A stretch of DNA of 64,000 nucleotides. Origin: Roseovarius sp. MMSF_3350. GTDB taxonomy: Bacteria > Pseudomonadota > Alphaproteobacteria > Rhodobacterales > Rhodobacteraceae. The stretch covers positions 124,001-188,000 of the forward strand of contig NZ_JASHIZ010000001.1 of NCBI RefSeq assembly GCF_030733425.1, given 5' to 3'. Position 1 is the first letter of the stretch. The number at the start of each line of letters is the position of its first letter. Below the pieces are notes generated by a model. The model saw only the letters and a list, made by a program, of their open reading frames with translations. It searched no databases and had not been told where the DNA came from. The translations under genes were made by a program, and so were the position numbers. Below are positions 24,912 to 36,388 of this stretch, piece by piece.

Positions 24912-26288
24912 ATGACCAAAGATCAATGGGGCCAAATCAAGCAAGACCTGCTGAAGACCGTAGGCAAGAACAACTTCACCAACTGGATCGAACCGCTCGA
25001 ACTGACCGCGATCGACGATGACGTCGTGACCTTCAAGGTTCCGACGACGTTCCAGGGCAACTACGTGTCCCGCAACTTTGGCGAGCTGATCCTGTTCAAG
25101 GTGAACGGATTTGCCCCCTCGATCCGCCGGATCGATTTCCAGGTCGCGGCGAATTCGTCGCAAAAACCCGCCGCCACCGCAAGCACTGCACCGGCCCCCG
25201 CCGCCGCCGCCCCGGCGCGGCCGACTGCGCGCCTTTCGGAAGACGTGCTGTCCTCCGCCCCGCTCGACGAGCGGTTCACATTCGACCGGTTCGTCGTGGG
25301 CAAGCCCAACGAGCTGGCCCATGCCGCGGCCAAGCGCGTGGCCGAAGGCGGCCCGGTCACGTTCAACCCGCTGTTCCTCTACGGCGGTGTCGGACTGGGC
25401 AAGACGCACCTGATGCACGCCATCGCCTGGGACCTGCAGGCGGCGCAACCCGATCTGAACGTGCTGTACCTGTCGGCCGAACAGTTCATGTACCGCTTCG
25501 TCCAGGCCCTGCGCGACCGTCGCATGATGGATTTCAAGGAACTCTTCCGCTCCGTCGATGTGCTGATGGTCGACGACGTGCAATTCATCGCAGGCAAGGA
25601 CAGCACGCAGGAGGAGTTCTTTCACACCTTCAACGCGCTGGTAGACCAGAACAAGCAGATCGTCATCTCCGCCGACCGCGCCCCGGGCGAGATCGCCAAC
25701 CTCGAAGAGCGTATCAAGTCGCGCCTGCAATGTGGCCTGGTGGTGGATCTGCATCCCACCGATTACGAACTGCGCCTCGGCATCCTGCAATCCAAGGCCG
25801 ACCGCTTTGCCGAACAGTATCCCAGCCTTGAAATGGCTGATGGCGTGCTGGAATTCCTCGCGCATCGCATTTCGACCAATGTGCGCGTGCTCGAGGGCGC
25901 GCTGACCCGGCTCTACGCGTTTGCCTCGCTCGTTGGGCACCAGATCACGTTGGAACTGGCCCAGGACTGCCTGGCTGACATTCTGCGCGCGTCCGAGCGC
26001 AAGGTGTCGATCGAAGAGATCCAGCGCCAAGTGTCCGAACACTACAACATCCGTTTAAGCGACATGATCGGGCCCAAAAGGGTGCGCACGTTTGCCCGCC
26101 CGCGCCAGATCGCGATGTTCCTGTGCAAGCAACTGACGTCGCGGTCCCTGCCCGAAATCGGCCGGCGGTTCGGCGGTCGCGATCATACCACGGTGATGCA
26201 TGGCGTGCGCCGGATCGAGGAGCTCAGCTCGCAGGACGGACAGCTTGCCGAAGACCTCAAGATTCTGCGTCGCGCGCTCGAGGGCTGA
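24912..26288 (+). CDS. dnaA: Chromosomal replication initiator DnaA
   Basis: The 458-residue AAA+ initiator has domain I (1-90), a Pro/Ala-rich linker (~95-115), Walker A G-G-V-G-L-G-K-T-H near 165, Walker B M-V-D-D-V-Q-F near 225 and the C-terminal DNA-binding signature G-G-R-D-H-T-T-V-M-H near 425. It opens the origin after binding DnaA boxes. The ATG at 24912 gives the standard N-terminal length. It is followed by dnaN, recF and gyrB, the classic order. Confidence 0.97.
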   Translation: MTKDQWGQIKQDLLKTVGKNNFTNWIEPLELTAIDDDVVTFKVPTTFQGNYVSRNFGELILFKVNGFAPSIRRIDFQVAANSSQKPAATASTAPAPAAAAPARPTARLSEDVLSSAPLDERFTFDRFVVGKPNELAHAAAKRVAEGGPVTFNPLFLYGGVGLGKTHLMHAIAWDLQAAQPDLNVLYLSAEQFMYRFVQALRDRRMMDFKELFRSVDVLMVDDVQFIAGKDSTQEEFFHTFNALVDQNKQIVISADRAPGEIANLEERIKSRLQCGLVVDLHPTDYELRLGILQSKADRFAEQYPSLEMADGVLEFLAHRISTNVRVLEGALTRLYAFASLVGHQITLELAQDCLADILRASERKVSIEEIQRQVSEHYNIRLSDMIGPKRVRTFARPRQIAMFLCKQLTSRSLPEIGRRFGGRDHTTVMHGVRRIEELSSQDGQLAEDLKILRRALEG

Positions 26289-26377
26289 AGGGCAATAAAA
26301 GGCTTGAGCATAAGGCGAAACTTGCTAACGTGCCGGTCCCGGTGCCCGTCAGAGGCACGCACGCAGGGAGCGAGGGC

Positions 26378-27496
26378 ATGAAACTCAGCATCGAACGCGG
26401 AACGCTGCTAAAGGCGGTCTCGCAGGCGCAGTCCGTTGTCGAACGGCGCAACACGATTCCGATCCTTGCCAACGTGCTGATCGAGGCCGAGGGAGACGCG
26501 GTGCATTTCCGCGCCACCGACCTCGATATCGAGGTCGTCGACAAGGCCCCCGCCCAGGTCGAGCGCGCGGGCGCCACGACCGTCTCTGCCGTGACCCTGC
26601 ACGAGATCGTGCGCAAGCTGCCCGACGGGGCGCTGGTGACATTGACCGACGATGGTGCCTCGGGCCGCCTGACGGTCGAAGCGGGGCGCTCGAACTTTTC
26701 ACTGGCGACCCTGCCCAAGGAAGACTTTCCAATCATGGCGTCGTCGGAATATTCCTGCAATTTTTCTGCCAAGGCGCCGGTGCTGCGCCGGCTGTTCGAC
26801 AAGTCGAAATTCGCGATCTCGACCGAAGAGACGCGCTATTACCTTAACGGCGTCTACATGCACGTCTCGGACGCCGAGGGCGGCAAGGTGCTGCGCTGCG
26901 TGGCGACCGACGGCCACCGCCTGGCCCGGATCGACGCCGACCTGCCCGAGGATGCCGAGGACATGCCCGGCGTGATCGTCCCGCGCAAGACCGTGGGCGA
27001 GCTGCGCAAGCTGCTGGATGACGACGACATGGCCATCGCCGTGTCGGTCAGCGAAACCAAGGTGCGCTTTGCCACGCCCAACATCACGCTCACTTCCAAG
27101 GTGATCGACGGCACGTTCCCCGATTACACGCGCGTCATTCCCCAAGGCAACACCCGCAAGATGGAGGTCGACGCCAGCGAGTTCGCCCAGGCCGTCGACC
27201 GTGTGGCCACCGTCAGTTCCGAACGCTCGCGCGCCGTGAAACTGGCGCTGGACGAGGACCGTCTGATCCTGTCGGTCAACGCCCCCGACAGTGGTGCGGC
27301 CGAGGAAGAACTGGCCGTGGCCTATGGCGACGAGCGGCTGGAAATCGGCTTCAACGCCAAGTACCTGCTGGAAATCGCCAGCCAGGTCGACCGCGAGAAC
27401 GCCGTTTTCATGTTCAATTCCTCGGGCGATCCGACGTTGATGCGCGAAGGCAATGACACCTCGGCGGTCTATGTCGTCATGCCGATGCGCGTGTGA
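26378..27496 (+). CDS. dnaN: DNA polymerase III beta sliding clamp
   Basis: The 372-residue protein has the three-fold clamp domain repeat, opening M-K-L-S-I-E-R and closing with the family ending A-V-Y-V-V-M-P-M-R. It tethers polymerase III to DNA and recruits other replication proteins. The start at 26378 removes a non-homologous in-frame extension overlapping dnaA. It lies 89 bp after dnaA. Confidence 0.97.
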   Translation: MKLSIERGTLLKAVSQAQSVVERRNTIPILANVLIEAEGDAVHFRATDLDIEVVDKAPAQVERAGATTVSAVTLHEIVRKLPDGALVTLTDDGASGRLTVEAGRSNFSLATLPKEDFPIMASSEYSCNFSAKAPVLRRLFDKSKFAISTEETRYYLNGVYMHVSDAEGGKVLRCVATDGHRLARIDADLPEDAEDMPGVIVPRKTVGELRKLLDDDDMAIAVSVSETKVRFATPNITLTSKVIDGTFPDYTRVIPQGNTRKMEVDASEFAQAVDRVATVSSERSRAVKLALDEDRLILSVNAPDSGAAEEELAVAYGDERLEIGFNAKYLLEIASQVDRENAVFMFNSSGDPTLMREGNDTSAVYVVMPMRV

Positions 27497-27549
27497 CGAC
27501 TGTCGGAGCCTCAGGCGGGGATATTTTTGGCCAGAGGAAAAGGGCGTGA

Positions 27550-28653
27550 ATGCCCGGATTGTATCTGTCATCGCTCACGCTGTCGCATTTCCGCTCGCAC
27601 AAGGGCGTGCGGATCGAGGCGGACGGACGGCCCCTGGCGCTTTTCGGGCCGAACGGGGCGGGCAAGACCAACATCCTCGAAGCCGTCTCGCTGTTCTCGC
27701 CCGGGCGCGGCTTGCGTCGCGCGGCGGCTCAGGACATGGCGCGGCGGCCCGATGCGATCGGGTGGAAACTGACCGGCGTTCTGCGATCGATGCACCAGGT
27801 CCACGAGATCGAGACCTGGTCCGAGGGCGGCAGCGCGCGTCAGTTGCGGATCGACGGCAAGGCCGCGTCGCAGGTGGCGCTGGGCCGGGTTGCAAGGGTG
27901 CTGTGGCTCATCCCGTCCATGGACCGGCTGTGGATCGAAGGGGCCGAGGGGCGGCGGCGCTTTCTCGACCGCATGACGCTCAGTTTCGTGCCCTCCCATG
28001 CCGAGGCGACGCTGGCCTATGAGAAGGCCATGCGAGAGCGCAACCGCCTGCTGAAGGACCAGGTGCGGGACGGGCACTGGTACGTGGCGCTGGAGCGGCA
28101 GATGGCCGAGGCGGGGACGGCGATCCACACGAACAGGGTGACGGCGCTGGAGCAACTGGCAACGGCGCAGGCGCTGGCCGAGACGGCGTTTCCTGTGGCC
28201 GAACTGGAACTGACCATGACCGAAGGCGAGATGCCCGGCACCCGGTCCGATTTCCGCGATGCCCTGTCCGAAAGCCGCTTTCGTGACATCGCGGCCGGTC
28301 GCACGCTGGTTGGCCCGCATCGGGCCGATCTCTACGGCGTATATGCCGCCAAGGGGGTTCCGGCGGCGGAGTGCTCGACGGGTGAACAGAAGGCGCTGCT
28401 GGTGTCGCTGATCCTCGCCAACGCGCGGGCACTGGCTCAGGATTTCGGCGCGCCGCCGATCCTGCTTCTGGACGAGGTCGCGGCCCATCTGGATGCCGCC
28501 CGCCGCGCGGCGCTCTACGCCGAGATCTGTGCCTTGGGCGCCCAGGCCTGGATGACGGGAACGGGGCCGGAGCTGTTCACGGAACTGGGCGAACGGGCGC
28601 AGCTGTTCGAGGTGACCGAGGATGAAATGAGCTCGATCGTCACCCCTCGCTGA
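27550..28653 (+). CDS. recF: DNA replication and repair protein RecF
   Basis: The 367-residue SMC-like ATPase loads RecA at gaps with RecO and RecR. Visible are the N-terminal L-S-H-F-R-S-H, Walker A G-P-N-G-A-G-K-T-N at ~34, the S-T-G-E-Q-K-A-L-L signature near 278 and the Walker B L-L-L-D-E-V-A-A-H. It sits between dnaN and gyrB. The gap to gyrB (153 bp) holds a separate promoter. Confidence 0.95.
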   Translation: MPGLYLSSLTLSHFRSHKGVRIEADGRPLALFGPNGAGKTNILEAVSLFSPGRGLRRAAAQDMARRPDAIGWKLTGVLRSMHQVHEIETWSEGGSARQLRIDGKAASQVALGRVARVLWLIPSMDRLWIEGAEGRRRFLDRMTLSFVPSHAEATLAYEKAMRERNRLLKDQVRDGHWYVALERQMAEAGTAIHTNRVTALEQLATAQALAETAFPVAELELTMTEGEMPGTRSDFRDALSESRFRDIAAGRTLVGPHRADLYGVYAAKGVPAAECSTGEQKALLVSLILANARALAQDFGAPPILLLDEVAAHLDAARRAALYAEICALGAQAWMTGTGPELFTELGERAQLFEVTEDEMSSIVTPR

Positions 28654-28675
28654 AACCGGAAAATCACACCGACGC

Positions 28676-28703
28676 GATACCACCCGGATACCGACGTGAT
28701 ACC
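28676..28703. promoter_or_regulatory. Three GATACC repeats at 11-bp spacing
   Basis: GATACC occurs at 28676, 28687 and 28698, exactly one helical turn apart, about 50 bp upstream of the gyrB -35 element. Phased direct repeats on one DNA face suggest a regulator or architectural-protein site; the protein is unknown. Confidence 0.5.
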
Positions 28704-28725
28704 GATATTAAGTTCCTGATCGTGA

Positions 28726-31224
<2,499 letters not shown>

Positions 31225-31574
31225 TAACCGTTCATTCCGCGTATGGTCTTGTACACGGCATCGGTGCGCTCGGGTCCGGCATGGGTGACCTTGTCAGAAC
31301 GATTAGGTCGGCAAACTCGAGCTGGTCAGAAGGTGGCCAGCGTGCACTCGTCCTCCCTGTCGCGGTCGCTCAGAAAGTCGTGGCTGGCATGGTCGTTCAG
31401 CAGTTTCACCGCGTCGTCACCATCGTGCCGAGACGGGAGACACCCGACAGGCTCTCGCCTGCATCGTCGCGAAACCAGAAGGTCTTGCAATTCGGGCCGC
31501 CACGTGAAAGGCAAAGGATCAGGCAGCCAATCATCCGCTACCCAGAAAAAGATCAAATCTACTGGGGAATGGAT
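31225..31574. other. Intergenic gap between gyrB and the TonB receptor
   Basis: No intact gene. The minus strand at 31326-31560 has protein-like stretches in two different frames (an Arg/Asp/Glu-rich end reading DDAVKLLNDHASHDF before a stop at 31326), as if from a decayed gene. No clear Fur or Irr box was found before the receptor gene. Confidence 0.4.
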
Positions 31575-33518
31575 ATGCGCACTGTCACGCCGTATGCGTC
31601 GGCTATTTTCATCATCGGCACCGGGAGCGCGTTCGCGCAAGCGCCCGAACCGTTCGTTCTGGGCACGATCTATATCGGGTCTGACGCCACAACTTCCATC
31701 GGGATCGACAATGAGGACCTGACGCGCACGACGCCGAAGGACCTGCAGGAAGTCTTCAAGTCCGAGTCGTCGGTGTCGGTGGGAAGCTCGCTGCCGATCT
31801 CGCAGAAGATCTACGTGAATGGCGTCGAGGAGAACAACCTGAACGTCACCATCGATGGCGCGCGGCAGAACAACCGGATCTTTCACCACAGCGCCACGAC
31901 CTATATCGACCCCGAATTGCTGAAGGCGGTGCGGGTCGATCCCGGCGTGGCGCCGGCGGATGCGGGGCCGGGGGCGATGGCCGGCGCAATCGCGTTCGAG
32001 ACCAAGGACGTGGGCGACCTGCTGGAGGAAGGGCGCACGTTCGGCGGGCGGTTCATCACCGAATACCAGAGCAACGGCGATGTCTTTACCAACAGCCTGG
32101 CGCTCTTTGGCGTGTCGGGGCGGTTCGAATACCTGGCCTTCGGCAAGTATGCGGATGGGGGCATCCGCGAGGACGGCTCCGGCATGGATATCACCGGGTC
32201 GGGTACAGGACTGACCAGTGGCCTGGCCAAGGTGGCGTTCAATGCCGAAAATGGCGGGCGGCTTGAACTGGGATACGAGATTGTGCGCGACGATGCGCTG
32301 CGTCCCTTGCGGGCGGATTTCGCAGGCTTGCGCGGCGTGCTGGACACCCGGACCTACAGGCTCGAGCGGCAGAACCTGGTGCTGTCCTACGCGTTCGGGA
32401 ATACCACCGCGATGTGGAACCCTTCGGTGCAGATCGCCTATAACTCGACCGATCTTTATACCGGGCCGATGCCGGGTGCGACCGACGCCTATTCGGGCGA
32501 GACCACGAGTTTCACCGGCAAGATCCAGAACGAGTTCCAGGTGGCGAAAGGCACCGTGAATGCGGGCCTCGATTTCTACAGCGACGTGGCGGATATCAAC
32601 GGCGAAGGCACGGCCGTGTTCTTTGCCGAGGAGAAGGCCACGAATATCGGCCTTTTCGTACAGGCCGAGCTGGACCTGACGGAGCGGTTCCGTCTGTCCA
32701 CGGGCGCGCGCTATGATTTCCAGGAGTTCGAGGGCGTCGACGGCACGACCTATGACAATGACGGGCTGTCGGCGAATATCGCCGGGGATTTCGATGTCAC
32801 CGATGCGATCACGGTCAGCGCCGGGGCCTCGCGCGTGTGGGGCGGTATCGCGCTGGCGGAAAGCTTCCTGTTCGATCCGGCCTGGGCATACCCCGCGTCG
32901 ATCGAGCCGGTAACTTCCGAGAATTATTACCTGGGGGCGAACTACCGGGTGGGCAACTGGGACTTCAACGCCAAGCTGTTCAAGACCGATATCGACAACG
33001 CGCGCACCCTGCTGGACCCGACCACGGGTCTTTTCAATGGCGGGCCAGGGCAGGTTTCGGATCTCGACACCGAGGGGTATGAGATCGGCGCGGCCTACAC
33101 GTGGTCGAGCGGGTTCGCCCGCATCGCCTATGCCGATATCGACACCAAGATCAACGGCGGACCCGCCGACAGCTATACCGGGCGGTACCTGACCACGCCC
33201 TTGGGTGACAATCTTGTCTTCGAGGTGGCCAACACCTGGGATCGGCTGGGCCTGACGCTGGGCGCGGATGCGCAGATCGTGTTCGACAAGTCGGCGGCGG
33301 GCGCGCCGGGGGGCGAGATCGACGGGTTCGAGGTGGTCAATGCCTTTGCCGAGTATACGCCGCGCCGGATGGAGAACCTGACCTTACGGGCGGAAATCGA
33401 CAACATCTTCGACGAGACCTACACCGAGCGGGCGACTTATGGTCAGGAATTCGCGACGGTGACGCCGCTGCGGGAGCCGGGCCGGTCCTTCAACCTGCGG
33501 GCAACGCTGCGGTTCTGA
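31575..33518 (+). CDS. TonB-dependent outer-membrane receptor (siderophore/haem type)
   Basis: The 647-residue protein has a signal peptide (cleavage near AFAQ), a plug domain (~25-150) with V-N-G-V-E-E-N-N-L-N-V-T-I-D-G-A-R-Q-N and P-A-D-A-G-P-G-A-M, and a beta barrel ending in the terminal aromatic R-A-T-L-R-F. Such receptors import ferric siderophores or haem with TonB energy. The ATG at 31575 is preferred over 31569 because GGGG is then at correct distance. A clear paralogue lies at 38236, and the ABC transporter between them makes iron uptake very likely. Confidence 0.87.
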   Translation: MRTVTPYASAIFIIGTGSAFAQAPEPFVLGTIYIGSDATTSIGIDNEDLTRTTPKDLQEVFKSESSVSVGSSLPISQKIYVNGVEENNLNVTIDGARQNNRIFHHSATTYIDPELLKAVRVDPGVAPADAGPGAMAGAIAFETKDVGDLLEEGRTFGGRFITEYQSNGDVFTNSLALFGVSGRFEYLAFGKYADGGIREDGSGMDITGSGTGLTSGLAKVAFNAENGGRLELGYEIVRDDALRPLRADFAGLRGVLDTRTYRLERQNLVLSYAFGNTTAMWNPSVQIAYNSTDLYTGPMPGATDAYSGETTSFTGKIQNEFQVAKGTVNAGLDFYSDVADINGEGTAVFFAEEKATNIGLFVQAELDLTERFRLSTGARYDFQEFEGVDGTTYDNDGLSANIAGDFDVTDAITVSAGASRVWGGIALAESFLFDPAWAYPASIEPVTSENYYLGANYRVGNWDFNAKLFKTDIDNARTLLDPTTGLFNGGPGQVSDLDTEGYEIGAAYTWSSGFARIAYADIDTKINGGPADSYTGRYLTTPLGDNLVFEVANTWDRLGLTLGADAQIVFDKSAAGAPGGEIDGFEVVNAFAEYTPRRMENLTLRAEIDNIFDETYTERATYGQEFATVTPLREPGRSFNLRATLRF

Positions 33519-33685
33519 GCGTGGTTCTGCCCGTGTGGGCCGGCGTGGAGATTATCGCGACCGTAAGGGGCGCGGTCACCCATGGGCGAGGGTCTGGTTG
33601 GAGCCCATATTTGCCTTAGTCACAAAGCGCTCGCGCGGAACAAGGGCGAAGCCCGCCGCGCATCGCCGGGCCGCCCCCCGGCACG

Positions 33686-33840
33686 GCGATTTGGCAGGTG
33701 ACGTGCCACGCACTCAGGTTGGATGTGCCTGCCAGGCATAAATTGCCCATCACTATCGTCGGTTCGCCGCACCACGGCCCGTCGATGCGCGTCTCCTTAC
33801 CGTCGGTGAATAACGTCCGCTTCGTTCCGCACAGCCGCCA
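33686..33840. repeat. Diverged repeat, copy A
   Basis: Shares with copy B the opening GCGATTTGGC, a GGCATAAA-TGC block, a CGTCGG-TCGCCGC block and a closing GTCCGCT/ACAGCCG block. On the minus strand one frame includes GPWCGEPTIVMGN. Confidence 0.45.
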
Positions 33841-33957
33841 TTCGTGCCACCCGCAACGAATGCCAGAATCGAGCTATTAAGAGACACTGGTATGAATCCC
33901 CCAGCCGGTTAACAGCCGCGCAGCGGCCCAGCCATCGTCAGCCCCTCCCTTGGGCTG

Positions 33958-34109
33958 GCGATTTGGCTGAGGCTGGGCGCACCGATCACTTCGAGGACGT
34001 ATTTGGCAGGCATAAAGTGCTTCATGATTGCCGTCGGATCGCCGCCCCAGGGTCTGACAATTGCCTCCGTCGTGAATTGCAGCAAGGTCCGCTGAGCAGA
34101 CAGCCGATG
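33958..34109. repeat. Diverged repeat, copy B
   Basis: Aligned block by block with copy A by eye. The minus strand is open from the DUF2218 stop codon to about 33902 and reads RPWGGDPTAIMKH at the position of the copy A motif, suggesting both derive from one coding sequence. It has no start codon of its own. Confidence 0.45.
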
Positions 34110-34130
34110 GGGGCGCGGCGCATCACCAGG

Positions 34131-34418
34131 TCAGGCCGCGGTCCACTCCATGCCTTCGATCTTTTCGCGGTGGGCAAAGGTCACGAGGTGGCTGTCGATG
34201 ACGCCCTTGGCCGCCGGCATGTTTTCATCCTTGTCCACTTCGAAGCGGATGGTGAGCCCCTGCGGATCGGCCTCCATGATCGCGGGGCCAAAGACGAAAT
34301 CGGCCCGGCCGTGGTTGCCCTCCCAGGTGGCGTCGATCTTGTGGGCGAAATGTTTGCAAAGCTGGGTGAGATACTTCGCGCCGTGCTCGGTTTCAATGCG
34401 TCCGATGAGGGTGGGCAT
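34131..34418 (-). CDS. DUF2218 domain protein
   Basis: The 95-residue single-domain protein matches DUF2218: an N-terminal G-R-I-E-T-E-H-G, the K-H-F-A-H-K segment, a central I-R-F-E-V and a C-terminal H-L-V-T-F-A-H-R-E-x-I-x-G-M-E-W. DUF2218 proteins lie next to siderophore uptake genes or are fused to siderophore-interacting reductases, so a role in iron release or sensing is plausible. The ATG at 34418 follows an excellent AAGGAGG; the longer frame does not. It is divergent from the ABC transporter genes. Confidence 0.87.
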   Translation of the reverse strand: MPTLIGRIETEHGAKYLTQLCKHFAHKIDATWEGNHGRADFVFGPAIMEADPQGLTIRFEVDKDENMPAAKGVIDSHLVTFAHREKIEGMEWTAA

Positions 34419-34543
34419 GGCCGCCTCCTTTTCGTGATATGTTGGGCGTAGACTCTTCTTTTCCCCGCGGTTAAGCACAGCGCAACAGCGCCTGCAAAGC
34501 CAGACTTCCCAGCCATGCAGGTTTTTCAAGACAGAGGGAAGAC

Positions 34544-35431
34544 ATGCTCCGAATATTCGCTTTTGCGCTTTGCCTTGCGGCAGGGCCCGTGGCCGCGCAG
34601 GACGTCACCGTCGAGACGTACCGTGGCCCGGTTACCGTCGCGCAGACCCCGGAAACCGTCGCCGTATACGACATGGCCGCGCTCGATACGCTGGAGGCGC
34701 TGGGTGTCGAGGTCGATGGTACGATTTCCAACGTCTACCTGGACTACCTGGAGGATGTGGCGGAGGGCGCGGCGCGGATAGGCACCCTGTTCGAGCCGGA
34801 TATGGAGGCGCTTTACGCGTTGCACCCGGACCTGATCATTGCCGGGGGGCGCAGCCATGACAAGGTGCCGGACCTTGCCAAGATCGCGCCGACGATCGAC
34901 ATGACGATCCATGTCGAGACGCTGGCGACGGGGCTGAAGCGGCTGGAGGCCTACGGTGCTATTTTCGGCAGGCAGGATGAGGCGGCGGCATTGGCCGACA
35001 AGTTGACCCGCAAGCAGGCCGAGGTGAGAAAGGCCGCCGCGGGCGCGGGCCGGACGCTGATCGTGATGACGAACGGGCCGAAGGTGTCGGCCTACGGCCC
35101 GGTTGGGCGGTTCGGCTGGCTGCACACGGCCTTCGGGCTGGAGGTGGCCGCCGAAGAGGTGAAGGGCTCGGACCACGGCGAGGCGATCAGTTTCGAATTC
35201 ATCCGGCAGGTCGATCCCGATGTGATCCTGGTGATCGACCGCAGCGCCGCGATCGGCGACGTAGAGACGGCGACATCGACGCTGGACAACGTGCTGGTGC
35301 GCGAGACGAAGGCCTGGCGCAACGGCCAGGTCATCACCCTCGATAGCGCGCCGATCTACATCGCGGCGGGCGGCGTGCAGGCCCTCAATGCCACAATGGA
35401 CCAGTTGCTCGCCGCGTTTTCCGGAAACTGA
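34544..35431 (+). CDS. FatB/YclQ-type siderophore-binding protein
   Basis: The 295-residue periplasmic protein has a type I signal peptide (cleavage near VAAQ) and the class III binding fold. Matching the FatB/CeuE group are V-A-V-Y-D-M-A-A-L-D-T-L-x-A-L-G-V early on and P-D-L-I-I-A-G-G-R near 97. It should deliver a ferric siderophore (catecholate or mixed type in characterised relatives) to the two permeases encoded downstream. No lipobox, so it is probably free in the periplasm. It is the first gene of a four-gene operon. Confidence 0.88.
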   Translation: MLRIFAFALCLAAGPVAAQDVTVETYRGPVTVAQTPETVAVYDMAALDTLEALGVEVDGTISNVYLDYLEDVAEGAARIGTLFEPDMEALYALHPDLIIAGGRSHDKVPDLAKIAPTIDMTIHVETLATGLKRLEAYGAIFGRQDEAAALADKLTRKQAEVRKAAAGAGRTLIVMTNGPKVSAYGPVGRFGWLHTAFGLEVAAEEVKGSDHGEAISFEFIRQVDPDVILVIDRSAAIGDVETATSTLDNVLVRETKAWRNGQVITLDSAPIYIAAGGVQALNATMDQLLAAFSGN

Positions 35432-35434
35432 GCG

Positions 35435-36388
35435 GTGCGCAAGATTGTCCTCGGGGTGGTGGCGCTGCTGGCGCTGTCGGTCGTGTCGCTCTTTATAGGC
35501 GTGATCGACCTTCGACCGGCTGCGCTGTTGCAGGACCCCGCAGCGCTGCAACTGATCGCGGTGAGCCGGGCGCCGCGCCTGTTCGCGGTGCTGATCACCG
35601 GGGCGTCGCTGGCGGTGGCGGGGACGGTCCTGCAGATGCTGGTGCGCAACCGTTTCGTCGAGCCGATGACGGTGGGCAGCGGCGAGGGTGCCGCGTTGGG
35701 CATCCTGCTGGTCACGCTTTTCGCGCCGGCGGCATCGCTGTTTGCGAAGATCGCGATGGCGTCGGCGACGGCGTTCGCCTCGACCGCCGGCTTCCTGCTC
35801 ATCGCCCGGCGGCTGCCGCCGACGCAGCCCTACATGGTGGCCCTCGTGGGGCTGGTCTATGGCGGCGTGATCGGGGCGGCTGTGACCTTCGTGGCCTACC
35901 AGAACGACCTGTTGCAGATGATTGGCGTCTGGGTGACCGGAGAGTTCTCGGGCGTGTTGCGCGGCCGGTACGAGACCTTGTGGCTGGCCGCCATCGCGGC
36001 GGTTCTGTGTTTCGTGGCCGCCGACCAGTTTTCGATCCTGGGGTTGGGGCATGCGGCCAGCATCAACCTTGGACTCAACTACCGGCAGGTGATGCTGTTC
36101 GGGCTTCTGGCCGTGTCGCTGGTCAGCGCGCTGACCGTGGTGAGTGTGGGGATCATCCCCTTCGTCGGGCTGATCGTGCCCAACATCGTGTCGCGCATGA
36201 TGGGCGACAACCTGCGCCGCACGCTGCCGGTGATCGCGATGATGGGCGCGGGGCTGGTGCTGGTGGCGGATATCGTGGCCCGCGTGCTGCGCTATCCGTT
36301 CGAAATGCCCTCGGCCACGGTGCTGGGGGTCGTGGGCGCGGCCGTTTTCATCTGGCTGCTGTACCGTCCGGCGCGCCATGCACCGTAG
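35435..36388 (+). CDS. FecCD-family siderophore ABC permease
   Basis: The 317-residue protein has about nine to ten hydrophobic helices and the FecCD signatures: A-P-R-L-F-A-V-L-I-T-G-A-S-L-A-V-A-G-T near residue 47 and G-L-I-V-P-N-I-V-S-R near 245, the coupling helix that contacts the ATPase. It corresponds to FatD/YclN. GTG start 3 bp after the binding-protein stop. It overlaps the second permease by 11 bp. Confidence 0.92.
   Translation: MRKIVLGVVALLALSVVSLFIGVIDLRPAALLQDPAALQLIAVSRAPRLFAVLITGASLAVAGTVLQMLVRNRFVEPMTVGSGEGAALGILLVTLFAPAASLFAKIAMASATAFASTAGFLLIARRLPPTQPYMVALVGLVYGGVIGAAVTFVAYQNDLLQMIGVWVTGEFSGVLRGRYETLWLAAIAAVLCFVAADQFSILGLGHAASINLGLNYRQVMLFGLLAVSLVSALTVVSVGIIPFVGLIVPNIVSRMMGDNLRRTLPVIAMMGAGLVLVADIVARVLRYPFEMPSATVLGVVGAAVFIWLLYRPARHAP

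Larger units (their letters stand above)
33519..34130. other. Intergenic gap with two related degenerate repeats
   Basis: No supported gene in 612 bp. Two same-orientation, diverged copies of one ~150-bp sequence (33686-33840 and 33958-34109) fill much of it. Both start with GCGATTTGGC and share a GTCGG-TCGCCGC core. Their minus-strand translations also resemble each other. See findings. Confidence 0.5.

Noticed and set aside
33963..34451. 162-codon plus-strand frame over repeat copy B and DUF2218
   Set aside because: Its second half is antisense to the DUF2218 gene, which has an excellent ribosome site and domain match.
34526..36379. 617-codon minus-strand open frame opposite the binding protein and first permease
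   Set aside because: His/Arg/Asp-rich shadow of two well-supported transport genes; no domain visible.
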